Source: Mycobacterium parmense (lineage in GTDB: Bacteria; Actinomycetota; Actinomycetes; Mycobacteriales; Mycobacteriaceae). Taken from it: a stretch of 64,000 bases of DNA. How positions within the stretch are numbered: the stretch's first letter is position 1; every line of letters begins with the position of its first letter. A model generated the notes under the pieces. It had not been told where the DNA came from. It worked only from the letters and a program-made list of their open reading frames with translations, and did no database searches. Made by a program: the position numbers and the translations under genes. The DNA is taken from assembly GCF_010730575.1 (NCBI RefSeq), contig NZ_AP022614.1, positions 2,852,001 to 2,916,000 on the forward strand, read 5' to 3'. Of this stretch, positions 6,609 through 14,475 are shown in pieces.

Positions 6609-9539
6609 ATGACGACAGGTACGGGCCGCACGCCCAAGTTGTACGACACCGTGGCCGCCGATCTGCGCGACCACGTCGACGGCGAAGTCCGGTTCGACCC
6701 GGGCTCGCGCGCGGCCTACTCCACCGACGCGTCGAACTACCGGCAGGTTCCCATCGGCGTCGTGGTGCCCCGCACCCCGGAGGCCGCGGCCGTCGCGATC
6801 GGCATCTGCCGCCGCCACGACCTGCCGGTGCTGTCCCGGGGCGGCGGCACCAGCCTGGCCGGGCAGTGCTGCAATTCGGGGATCGTCGTCGACTGGAGCA
6901 AGTACTGCACCCGGGTCGAGTCGGTGGACGCCGAAGCCGGCGTGGCGGTGGTGCAACCGGGTATCAAGCTCGACGTCCTCAACGACCGGTTGCGGCCGTC
7001 GGGCTGGATGGTGGGACCCAAGCCGTCGACTCACGTCAGCTGCACCATCGGCGGGATGATCGGCAACAACTCGTGCGGGTCGACGGCCCAGGCGTACGGC
7101 AAGATGGTCGACTCGGTGCGCCGGCTCGAGGTGCTGACCTATGACGGTGTGCGGATGTGGGTGGAGCCGACCGACGATGAGCAGTTCGACCGGATCGTCG
7201 CGGAGGGCGGCCGGCGCGCGGAGATCTACCGCGGCCTCAAGTCGCTCGCCGAGCGCTACGCCGACGACATCCGGTCGACCTACCCGCAGATCCCGCGTCG
7301 GGTCTCTGGATACAACCTCGATTCGCTGTTGCCCGAGAACAACTTCGACGTGGCCAAGGCGCTGGTCGGCTCCGAGAGCACGCTGGTCACCGTGCTGCGC
7401 GCGGAGCTGGCGCTGGTGCGGGTGCCGGCGGCCAATGCGCTGGCCGTGCTGGGTTTTCCGGACATCGCCGAGGCCGCCGACGCGGTGCCCGCGGTGCTCG
7501 AGCACCAGCCCGCGGCGCTGGAAGGCCTGGACCACCGCCTCGTCGATCTCGAGCACTCGCGGCGGCTGGCCGAGAAGGCCTTGCGGCAGCTGCCCGACGG
7601 CAGGGCGTGGCTGATGGTCCAGCTCGACGGCGACGACCAGGACGACGCCGACCGCAAGGCCAAGTCGATGATCGAGGCCGTCCAGGACAAGACGGGCGCC
7701 AGCGCCATCGTGCTCGACGACCCGCAGCGCAAGAAGGAGGTCTGGGCGGCGCGCGAGGCCGGGCTGGGCGCAACCGCCTATCCGCCGGGCGGGCCGGACA
7801 CGCACGAGGGCTGGGAGGATGCCGCCGTCCCGCCGGACCGGCTCGGCGACTACCTGCGCGACTTTCACAAGCTGCTCGACCGCTACGACTACGGAACCGC
7901 CTCGCTCTACGGCCATTTCGGCCAGGGTTGCGTGCACACCCGTATCCCGTTCGTGCTGTGGACCGCGGAGGGCATCGCGAAATACCGTTCGTTCGTTGAG
8001 GATTCGGCACGGCTGGTGGTGAATTACGGCGGTTCGCTGTCCGGTGAGCACGGTGACGGCCAGTCCCGCGGCGAGCTGCTGCCGATCATGTTCGGCGAGC
8101 GCGTGATCGGCGCGTTCGAACAACTCAAGGCGCTCTTGGACCCGAACAACCGGATGAACCCCGGCAAGGTGGTGCGCCCGTACAAGCTCGACGAGAACCT
8201 GCGCGAGGGCGTCGGCTACCGCCCGATCGAGCCCACCACCATGTTCGCCTATCCGCATGACGATCATCGCTTCTCGCGTGCGGCGCACCGCTGCGTCGGA
8301 ATCGGCAAGTGCCGCGGCGACGAGTCGGGCGTGATGTGTCCCAGCTACCGGGCCACCCAGGAAGAGGAGCACTCGACCCGCGGGCGGGCGCGGTTGCTGT
8401 TCGAGATGGTCAAAGGCGACGTCATCACCGACGGCTGGCGCTCCGCCGAGGTCCACGACGCGCTGGATCTCTGCCTGGCCTGCAAGGGTTGTCGCAGCGA
8501 CTGCCCGGTCAACGTCGACATGGCAACCTACAAGGCGGAGTTCCTGTTCCATCACTACCGGGGCCGCTTCCGGCCGATGGCGCACTACTCCATGGGCTGG
8601 ATCCCGCTGTGGGCGCGGCTGGCCGCGGTGGCACCGCGGCTGCTCAACACCGTCACGCACACTCCCGGGGTGTCGACGATGATCAAGAGGGCCGGCGGAA
8701 TCGACGTCCAACGCGACATGCCGAACTTCGCCGGCGAGCGGTTCACCCACTCGTTCGCGCGACGCGAAGCCGTCCCCGTCGCTGCGTCGCGCGGCCGCGT
8801 GTTGCTGTGGCCGGACACCTTCACCAACAACTTCGAGCCCGAGATCGCCCACGCGGCCGTCGCGGTGCTGGAGTCGGCCGGCTTCGACGTCGAGGTGCCG
8901 CGCAAAGCGGTGTGCTGCGGCCTGACCTGGATCTCCACCGGCCAATTGCGCACCGCCAAACGGGTTCTGCGCCGCAGCCTGGCGGTGTTGAGCCCAGCGC
9001 TGCGCGCCGGCACGCCGGTGGTGGTGCTCGAGCCCAGCTGCGCCGCGGTGTTCCGGTCCGATCTGCCCGAGCTGTTGCACGGCGACGAGGACGCGCACCG
9101 GTTGGCCGAGCAGACCTTCACGCTGGGCGACCTGCTGGCCGACAAGGCGCCCGACTGGGAACCGCCGCACGTGGGGGCCGACGCCGTGGTGCAGCAGCAC
9201 TGCCATCAGCACGCGATCCTTGGCTACACCCACGAGCGCAAGCTACTCGAACAAGCCGGCGTCCAGACCGATGTGCTCGACGCCGGATGTTGCGGTCTGG
9301 CAGGCAATTTCGGCTTCGAAAAGGGCCACTACGACGTGTCGGTCGCCTGCGCCGAGGACAAGTTGCTGCCCGCGATCCGCGATGCCGACCGCGACACGAT
9401 GGTGCTCGCCGACGGCTTCAGCTGCCGCCTGCAGGTCCGCCAGCTGGCCGCCGATCGCCGGCCGATGCACTTCGCGCAGGTGCTCGCCGGCGCCCTGGCC
9501 GGGCGCACGTCGCGGGCGCGCCGGCTCAACCTTCCGTAG
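6609..9539 (+). CDS. FAD-binding and Fe-S D-lactate/2-hydroxyacid dehydrogenase
   Basis: A 976-residue respiratory-type oxidoreductase fusing three modules. Residues 45-200 are a FAD_binding_4 domain (SRGGGTSLAGQ). Residues 230-525 are the FAD-linked oxidase C-terminal domain (GEHGDGQSRGE). Residues 555-650 are a ferredoxin-like domain with two Cys clusters (CVGIGKCRGD..GVMCP and CLACKGCRSDCPV). The C-terminal third carries two CCG repeats (CCGLTWIST and CCGLAGNFGF) that bind a further Fe-S centre in heterodisulfide-reductase/GlcF-type proteins. This layout matches Dld2/YdiJ-like D-lactate or 2-hydroxyglutarate dehydrogenases. It probably forms a two-gene operon with the ThDP enzyme upstream (41-base gap). 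The substrate is inferred. Confidence 0.88.
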   Translation: MTTGTGRTPKLYDTVAADLRDHVDGEVRFDPGSRAAYSTDASNYRQVPIGVVVPRTPEAAAVAIGICRRHDLPVLSRGGGTSLAGQCCNSGIVVDWSKYCTRVESVDAEAGVAVVQPGIKLDVLNDRLRPSGWMVGPKPSTHVSCTIGGMIGNNSCGSTAQAYGKMVDSVRRLEVLTYDGVRMWVEPTDDEQFDRIVAEGGRRAEIYRGLKSLAERYADDIRSTYPQIPRRVSGYNLDSLLPENNFDVAKALVGSESTLVTVLRAELALVRVPAANALAVLGFPDIAEAADAVPAVLEHQPAALEGLDHRLVDLEHSRRLAEKALRQLPDGRAWLMVQLDGDDQDDADRKAKSMIEAVQDKTGASAIVLDDPQRKKEVWAAREAGLGATAYPPGGPDTHEGWEDAAVPPDRLGDYLRDFHKLLDRYDYGTASLYGHFGQGCVHTRIPFVLWTAEGIAKYRSFVEDSARLVVNYGGSLSGEHGDGQSRGELLPIMFGERVIGAFEQLKALLDPNNRMNPGKVVRPYKLDENLREGVGYRPIEPTTMFAYPHDDHRFSRAAHRCVGIGKCRGDESGVMCPSYRATQEEEHSTRGRARLLFEMVKGDVITDGWRSAEVHDALDLCLACKGCRSDCPVNVDMATYKAEFLFHHYRGRFRPMAHYSMGWIPLWARLAAVAPRLLNTVTHTPGVSTMIKRAGGIDVQRDMPNFAGERFTHSFARREAVPVAASRGRVLLWPDTFTNNFEPEIAHAAVAVLESAGFDVEVPRKAVCCGLTWISTGQLRTAKRVLRRSLAVLSPALRAGTPVVVLEPSCAAVFRSDLPELLHGDEDAHRLAEQTFTLGDLLADKAPDWEPPHVGADAVVQQHCHQHAILGYTHERKLLEQAGVQTDVLDAGCCGLAGNFGFEKGHYDVSVACAEDKLLPAIRDADRDTMVLADGFSCRLQVRQLAADRRPMHFAQVLAGALAGRTSRARRLNLP

Positions 9540-9678
9540 CCTGGCACGCCTTGCGCACGTCGTCGACGAACAGCCGGTGGGCCTCGTCGTGACCCGCTCC
9601 GCGGTCCCGCAGGATGGCCGGCGGGTACCGACCCTGGCCGTCGCGGCCGAAGGCGGCCAGAATCGGCAGTGAGCGCAA
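9526..9678 (-). CDS. Small hypothetical protein, antisense-overlapping
   Basis: A 50-codon frame on the minus strand between two plus-strand genes. It reads SLPILAAFGRDGQGRYPPAI, then a charged part ending RLFVDDVRKACQATEG, stop at 9526-9528. Third codon positions are almost all G or C, as in real genes of this genome, and there is no better frame in the gap. A TTG start at 9678 has GGAGGG seven bases upstream. That sequence is part of a GGAGG-CGC-CCTCC palindrome which also supplies the ribosome-binding site of the divergent gene at 9692. The frame has no ATG. It overlaps the 3' end of the dehydrogenase gene by 14 bases. I do not recognise a family. Confidence 0.5.
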   Translation of the reverse strand: MRSLPILAAFGRDGQGRYPPAILRDRGAGHDEAHRLFVDDVRKACQATEG

Positions 9679-9691
9679 GGAGGCGCCCTCC

Positions 9692-10690
9692 GTGACCGAC
9701 TTCGATCCCTACGGCCAGCACCCGTTCACCTACGATCCGCTGGGCCGCGTTCCCTACCCCGATCCCCCGCCGGGTCCGCCGCCCTTCGCGCCGCCGCCAC
9801 CACCGCCGCAGCGCCCGCCCGCCAACGCCTTCGCGACGTTGTCGGTGGTGTTCGCGTTCGTGTTCGCGCCCCTCGGCGCGATCCTGGGCCACGCCGGGCT
9901 GCGCCAGATCCGCCGCACCGGCGAACCCGGCCGCGACCGGGCCGTGCTGGGACTCGCGCTGTCGTACGCGTTCACCGCCCTCGCACTGGTCGCACTGGTG
10001 GCGTGGGCGGTGCTGGGCGCCTCCACCGCCGATCGGACCGCCGCCCCCGCGACGACGTCGACCGCACCGCCGGGACCCCCGGGACCCACGGTCGCGCCCG
10101 ACGCCGTGGCCACGCTGCTGCCCGGCGCCGACGCGCTCAGGAATATCACCGGCGACGCCAACCTGGAGTCAGGCCAGACCTGGGACCACCCGGCGAGGTC
10201 GGATCGGGAGGGCACGATCGACCGGCAGGAGTGCTGGGCGAGCATCGCCCCGGGCACCCCCGACGCCTACCCCGCCGGCACCGTCACGGGGTACCGCGCG
10301 GCGGAGTTCACCGATACCCGCAGCCTGCTCAAATCGGTCCAGATCATCGCGGCGACGGCCACGTTCCCCGACCCGCCGGCGGCCCGGTCGCAGTTGGCCC
10401 GGGTGCTGTCCGGGTGGCGCCAATGCGGCGGCACCACCGTGGACGTGACGATGCCGGGCGGTCCCGCCGTTCCGTTCGACCTCGGGCCTCCCGTCGACGC
10501 CGGCAACGGCGTCACCACCATGGACCTGACCCCGAAGGGCCTGCAGGTGCGGTCCGTCCGGGCGATCGCGGCCAAGGCAAATGTCGTCGTCGACTTGTAC
10601 GTGGCCGACAAGGGCACCACCGACGCCGGCGCGGCCCGCCAGACCGCCGGAAGCATCGCGACCTACATCCTCGGCAAGGTCCCCGGCTGA
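9692..10690 (+). CDS. Membrane protein with DUF4190 and PknH-like sensor domain
   Basis: A 332-residue protein with three parts. Residues 1-45 are a Pro-rich cytoplasmic region (PPPGPPPFAPPPPPPQ). Two membrane helices follow (about 48-70, AFATLSVVFAFVFAPLGAI, and about 92-115), separated by GHAGLRQIRRTGEPGRDRA, the conserved DUF4190 loop. After a Thr/Pro linker, the extracellular region from about residue 140 matches the sensor domain found at the C-terminus of PknH: a start LLPGADALRNI, paired Cys (RQECWASI and WRQCGGTTV), and the ending VVDLYVADKG. GTG at 9692 has AAGGAGG eight bases upstream. The protein has no kinase domain, so it may sense cell-envelope state by itself or with a partner. 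Confidence 0.75.
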   Translation: MTDFDPYGQHPFTYDPLGRVPYPDPPPGPPPFAPPPPPPQRPPANAFATLSVVFAFVFAPLGAILGHAGLRQIRRTGEPGRDRAVLGLALSYAFTALALVALVAWAVLGASTADRTAAPATTSTAPPGPPGPTVAPDAVATLLPGADALRNITGDANLESGQTWDHPARSDREGTIDRQECWASIAPGTPDAYPAGTVTGYRAAEFTDTRSLLKSVQIIAATATFPDPPAARSQLARVLSGWRQCGGTTVDVTMPGGPAVPFDLGPPVDAGNGVTTMDLTPKGLQVRSVRAIAAKANVVVDLYVADKGTTDAGAARQTAGSIATYILGKVPG

Positions 10691-10738
10691 CGGGCCGTGC
10701 CCACCACTCGAGGCACCCGCCTCAGTAGGGTGGGCCGT

Positions 10739-11710
10739 ATGGAATATCTCGACGTGGACGGTGTCGGGCGGGTCAGCCGGATCGGCCTGGGCACCTGGCA
10801 GTTCGGGTCACGCGAATGGGGCTACGGGGACAGCTATGCCTCGGGCGCCGCGCGTGACATCGTGCGCCGCGCCCGCGCCCTGGGCGTGACGCTGTTCGAC
10901 ACCGCCGAGGTGTACGGGCTGGGTAAGAGCGAGCGCATCCTCGGCGAGGCCCTCGGCGACGAGCGCGCCGAGGTCGCGGTGGCCAGCAAGATCATGCCCG
11001 TCGCGCCGTTCCCCGCCGTGGTCAGGCAGCGCGAGCGTGCCAGCGCGCGGCGGCTGGGGCTGGACCGCATCCCGCTCTACCAGGTGCACCAGCCCAACCC
11101 GGTGGTCCCCGACTCGGTGATCATGCCGGGCATGCGCGACCTGCTGGACAGCAACAAGATCGGCGCGGCCGGCGTCTCCAACTACTCGCTGGACCGGTGG
11201 CGCAAAGCGGACGCGGCGCTCGGTCGGCCGGTGATCAGCAACCAGGTCCATTTCTCGCTCGCCCACGCCGGCGCGCTGGAGGACCTGGTGCCTTTCGCCG
11301 AGCGCGAGAACCGCATCGTGATCGCCTACAGCCCGCTGGCACAGGGCTTGTTGGGCGGCAAATACGGCCTCGACAACCGGCCGGGCGGGGTGCGCGCGGT
11401 CAACCGCCTGTTCAGCACCGAGAACCTGCGCCGCGTCGAGCCGCTGCTGCAGACGCTGCGCGACGTCGCCAAGCAGGTCGACGCCAAGCCCGCTCAGGTG
11501 GCGCTGGCCTGGCTGATCAGCCTGCCCGGTGTGGTCGCCATCCCCGGTGCGTCCAGCGTCGAGCAGCTCGAGTTCAACGTCGCGGCGGCCGACATCGAGC
11601 TGCCGGCCGATTCACGCGACGAGCTGACCCGGGCGGCGCGGGCCTTCCGGCCGACCTCCAACGGGCGCTTCCTGGCCGATCTGGTCCGCGAGCGGCTCGG
11701 GGTGGGCTGA
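10739..11710 (+). CDS. Aldo/keto reductase
   Basis: A 323-residue NADPH-dependent aldo/keto reductase with the (beta/alpha)8 fold. Hallmarks are IGLGTWQFG at the N-terminus, the catalytic Asp-Tyr pair in LFDTAEVYG (about residue 55), Lys in VASKIMP, and the cofactor region PLAQGLLGGKY ... VAIPGASSVEQL. The usual catalytic His of the fourth residue lies in YQVHQPN. ATG at 10739 opens the first beta-strand. It converges on the SDR gene, sharing a hairpin between the stop codons. The substrate is not deducible; Tas/YajO-like general aldehyde or ketone reduction is likely. Confidence 0.85.
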   Translation: MEYLDVDGVGRVSRIGLGTWQFGSREWGYGDSYASGAARDIVRRARALGVTLFDTAEVYGLGKSERILGEALGDERAEVAVASKIMPVAPFPAVVRQRERASARRLGLDRIPLYQVHQPNPVVPDSVIMPGMRDLLDSNKIGAAGVSNYSLDRWRKADAALGRPVISNQVHFSLAHAGALEDLVPFAERENRIVIAYSPLAQGLLGGKYGLDNRPGGVRAVNRLFSTENLRRVEPLLQTLRDVAKQVDAKPAQVALAWLISLPGVVAIPGASSVEQLEFNVAAADIELPADSRDELTRAARAFRPTSNGRFLADLVRERLGVG

Positions 11711-11718
11711 GCCCACCC
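11700..11718. terminator. Bidirectional hairpin between convergent genes
   Basis: A perfect 8-bp stem, GGGTGGGC-TGA-GCCCACCC, whose three-base loop is the stop codon of the aldo/keto reductase gene. It lies at the junction with the convergent SDR gene (stop at 11720), so it can act on both transcripts. There is no T-tract. Confidence 0.6.
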
Positions 11719-11719
11719 G

Positions 11720-12499
11720 CTAGGACTGCGCGGAGTCCGCGAACGCCGCGGGGCTGGCGGGCGCGCCCCTGGCGACCACCAGCGGCATCGACGTCGAGGC
11801 GTTGGTGCTCAAGATGGTCTGCACCACGTCGACGAGGTCCTCGACGGGCATCAGCTTGCCGGGCATGCAGCCGCGCGATGCCCACAGCGGGACGGCCTTC
11901 ATGGCCAGGTCCATGTCCCAGTCGACGTTCATGCCGGTCTGGCCGTCGCCCTCGCCGCCCGCGCATTCCCCGACGATCAGGCAGGTGAACCCGATGTCGG
12001 GGTGCTCGGCGCGCCAGGCCTCCACGAGCCGCTCGAGGGCCGCCTTGCTCACGCCGTAGGCGCCCAGGCCCGGCCAGGGCGGTCCGAACGTGCCCGCGTC
12101 CGACGACAGGTAGACCGCCTTGCCCGCCGACACCGTCAGGTGGGGCACCGCCGCCGCGGTCACCAGCGCGGCGCCGATGACGTTGGTGTCGAAGATGCGC
12201 CGCCAGGTCGCCGCGTCGGTCTCCACCATGCGCACCAGCGGACCTACGGCCGGGGTGTAGACGAGGTTGTCGATTCCACCCAGCGCGCCGGCGGCCTCGC
12301 CGATCGCCGCACGGCACGACGCCTCGTCGGTGACGTCGCATTCGATGGCGACCGCCGAGGGGCCGGCGTCCTTGGCCGCCGCCTCGATGCGCTGACGGCG
12401 CCGGGCGAGCAGCGCGACCTGATGGCCGCGCTGGGCGAGACCCACCCCGATGCAGCGCCCCAGCCCACTCGAGGCGCCAACCACCACTGTCCTTGACAT
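11720..12499 (-). CDS. Short-chain dehydrogenase/reductase
   Basis: A 259-residue classical SDR. The cofactor motif is VVVGASSGLGRCIG (TGxxxGxG-type, with Gly-Ala at the start). CDVTD binds adenine. The expected NNAG motif is replaced by LVYTPAVG. The active site shows Ser in YLSSDAG and the Tyr-Lys pair in GAYGVSKAAL. The substrate loop is long and Cys-containing (LIVGECAGGEGDGQTG). Arg residues after the second strand (ARRRQR) favour NADPH. ATG at 12499 precedes the Rossmann strand directly. The substrate is unknown. Confidence 0.82.
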   Translation of the reverse strand: MSRTVVVGASSGLGRCIGVGLAQRGHQVALLARRRQRIEAAAKDAGPSAVAIECDVTDEASCRAAIGEAAGALGGIDNLVYTPAVGPLVRMVETDAATWRRIFDTNVIGAALVTAAAVPHLTVSAGKAVYLSSDAGTFGPPWPGLGAYGVSKAALERLVEAWRAEHPDIGFTCLIVGECAGGEGDGQTGMNVDWDMDLAMKAVPLWASRGCMPGKLMPVEDLVDVVQTILSTNASTSMPLVVARGAPASPAAFADSAQS

Positions 12500-12578
12500 A
12501 TTCGCCCTCTCTTGTAACGAGCTGCCGTCGGCGACGAACCTACCGGATGAGGGTGGGCGGCGGCGATCACCGGCCCGC

Positions 12579-14330
12579 TCAGATCCGGATGACGGTGTTC
12601 CGGTCGCCCGTTTTGGCCTGGTACATCGCCGTGTCGGCGCGCGCCGTGATGGAGGAGACGGCCTCTCCGGGAACGGCAATGGTGGCGCCGATGCTCAGCG
12701 TCGCGCGGATCGTCACACCGGATTCGTCGATGGGTTCGGCTGCGCGGCAACGGATCTTCTCGGCGATCTGGGCGGCCTCGTCGAGGCTGTGCACGCCGGG
12801 CAGCAGAACGAGGATCTCGTCGCCGCCCGTGCGGCCCACCGTGTCGCCCTCGCGGACGCATTCGCGGATCCGGCACGCCAGGGTGGTCAGCACGGTGTCA
12901 CCGGCGCCGTGCCCCCACGTGTCGTTGATGTGCTTGAAGTGGTCGACGTCGCAGAACAGGATGCCGAGGTGCGCTCCGAGCGTCGGCGGCGCCGCCAGCG
13001 CCGATTCGAGGCGCCCGATCGCCTCGGCCCGGTTCACCAGGCCGGTGAGGGTGTCGAACCGGGCCAGCCGTTCGAGGCGCTGCTCGGCCTCGACCTGGTC
13101 GTCGACGATCCGCAGCGCCGCGATCACGCCGTCGGCGTCGCCGTCGGCATCGAGGTACGGCTTCCCGTGACCGTCGACCCAGTGGTATGCGCCGTCCACG
13201 GCGCGGATCCGGAACCGCTGCAGGACCGATTCGCCGCCGGCGATCCTTTGCAGCGCTGCGGCCAGGGTGTCGCGGTCGTCGGGATGGATGCGGCGTTCGA
13301 AGCCCGGGCCGGTCCAGCGCTCGACCGGCCCGCCCAGCGCGGCGACGACCGACGGGGAGACCCACGCGACCTTTCCGTCGCGCAGGTGAACGATGACGTC
13401 GACGGCGTTGTCGGCGAGGATGCGATAGCGCAGCTCGGCGTCGGCGCGCTGCTTGCCTGCCGACTCCTTCTCGATGCGCAGCTTCTGTTCGCGCTGCAGG
13501 AAGAAGAACGTGATCGCCCCGATGATGAGGGTGCCCAGCAGTATCGAGAAGGTCCACGCCGCGCGTTCACCCAGCCTGAGCCGCAAGCAGATTGGCCGCG
13601 TCAGCGCGACCACGACCGGAAACCCGGCGAGGATGCCCGCCAACTGCAACAGGAAGTTCCGATCGGGTCGGGCGAGTAGCCAGGCGACGGGAAAGCGGTC
13701 GGGGCGCGCCAGCGACATCGCGGCGGCCAGCAGCAACAGCGCGAGGGCCGTCGTGAGCGCCTGGCCGGTCGACGGCGAATAGCCCACCAGGGCAAGAGCG
13801 TTGAGGAGGTAGGCCCCTACCGTGAAGAACGGGATGGCCGCACCGGCCGCCAGGCAAGCGGGCCAGACGACGCGGGTCCACGTGTCGATCCGTATCAGCG
13901 TCGCGCCGGCGGCCAGGAGCAGGGCCGACGACGCGGTCTGCGGGCTCGGACGCCCAGGCCAGGTCTGTTGCGCCGCCCGCAGCGCCTGACCGAACCACAA
14001 CTCATCCAGCCCCGGCCAGCCACCGGCCGCGTACTCCCCGAGGGTGGTGCCGGCCAGGGCCGCCACCATCAGGGCCAGGCCCCGACCGGCCCACACGCGG
14101 CCCGGCGACGGGCGGCCCGACTGCGCGACGATCGCGGCGCCCAGACCTGACAACCACAGACAAGTCCACGGCACCATCCGCGGCCAGGTCGGGCAGATGC
14201 GCGTGAGCGCGTCCACACCGGTCGCCCAGCCGACCCAGGTCAGCGCGGCGATGCCGAACACCCCTAGCAGCGCGAACCGCCTGCACCAGGCGGCGTCGTT
14301 CAGGCACGCATCCAGCCTCGGACCCTCCAA
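12579..14330 (-). CDS. Membrane-bound PAS-GGDEF protein (diguanylate cyclase, GGDEI variant)
   Basis: A protein of about 583 residues. The N-terminal 270 residues are hydrophobic with about seven to eight membrane helices, forming an integral sensor module, followed by a coiled linker (QREQKLRIEKESAGKQRADAE). A PAS domain comes next (YRILADNAVDVIVHL ... ALRIVDDQVEAEQRLE). The C-terminal GGDEF domain has DTLTGLVNRAEA, FCDVDHFKHINDTWGHGAGD and the signature RTGGDEILVLL, so the last signature residue is Ile rather than Phe. An RxxD inhibitory site (REGD) lies five residues before it. It would make c-di-GMP from two GTP. There is no EAL domain. TTG at 14330 has a strong GGAGGAAGGGG upstream; a GTG at 14381 is the longer alternative. 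Confidence 0.82.
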   Translation of the reverse strand: MEGPRLDACLNDAAWCRRFALLGVFGIAALTWVGWATGVDALTRICPTWPRMVPWTCLWLSGLGAAIVAQSGRPSPGRVWAGRGLALMVAALAGTTLGEYAAGGWPGLDELWFGQALRAAQQTWPGRPSPQTASSALLLAAGATLIRIDTWTRVVWPACLAAGAAIPFFTVGAYLLNALALVGYSPSTGQALTTALALLLLAAAMSLARPDRFPVAWLLARPDRNFLLQLAGILAGFPVVVALTRPICLRLRLGERAAWTFSILLGTLIIGAITFFFLQREQKLRIEKESAGKQRADAELRYRILADNAVDVIVHLRDGKVAWVSPSVVAALGGPVERWTGPGFERRIHPDDRDTLAAALQRIAGGESVLQRFRIRAVDGAYHWVDGHGKPYLDADGDADGVIAALRIVDDQVEAEQRLERLARFDTLTGLVNRAEAIGRLESALAAPPTLGAHLGILFCDVDHFKHINDTWGHGAGDTVLTTLACRIRECVREGDTVGRTGGDEILVLLPGVHSLDEAAQIAEKIRCRAAEPIDESGVTIRATLSIGATIAVPGEAVSSITARADTAMYQAKTGDRNTVIRI

Positions 14331-14432
14331 GGACTGCCCCTTCCTCCCCCGCGGCGCGCAATCGAAAGTTTGCGCGCCCACAGCCGGAATCGTGGCAAAA
14401 GGTAACCGATCGCGGGGCGAAGGTCACCGGCG

Positions 14433-14464
14433 CCGCCGGGCACCCCACCCGGGGCGCCCGGCGG
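14433..14464 (-). terminator. Hairpin after glgX
   Basis: A perfect 9-bp repeat, CCGCCGGGC ... GCCCGGCGG, encloses a second four-base-pair stem (CCCC/GGGG). It starts 11 bases beyond the glgX stop codon on the minus strand. No U-tract follows, so termination strength is uncertain. Confidence 0.55.
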
Positions 14465-14475
14465 ACGGCTGCCGG

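Noticed and set aside
5712..9233. Very long open frame (over 1100 codons) on the minus strand opposite the ThDP and dehydrogenase genes
   Set aside because: It is opposite two well-identified enzymes, has no family motif, and reflects the scarcity of stop codons in high-GC antisense frames.
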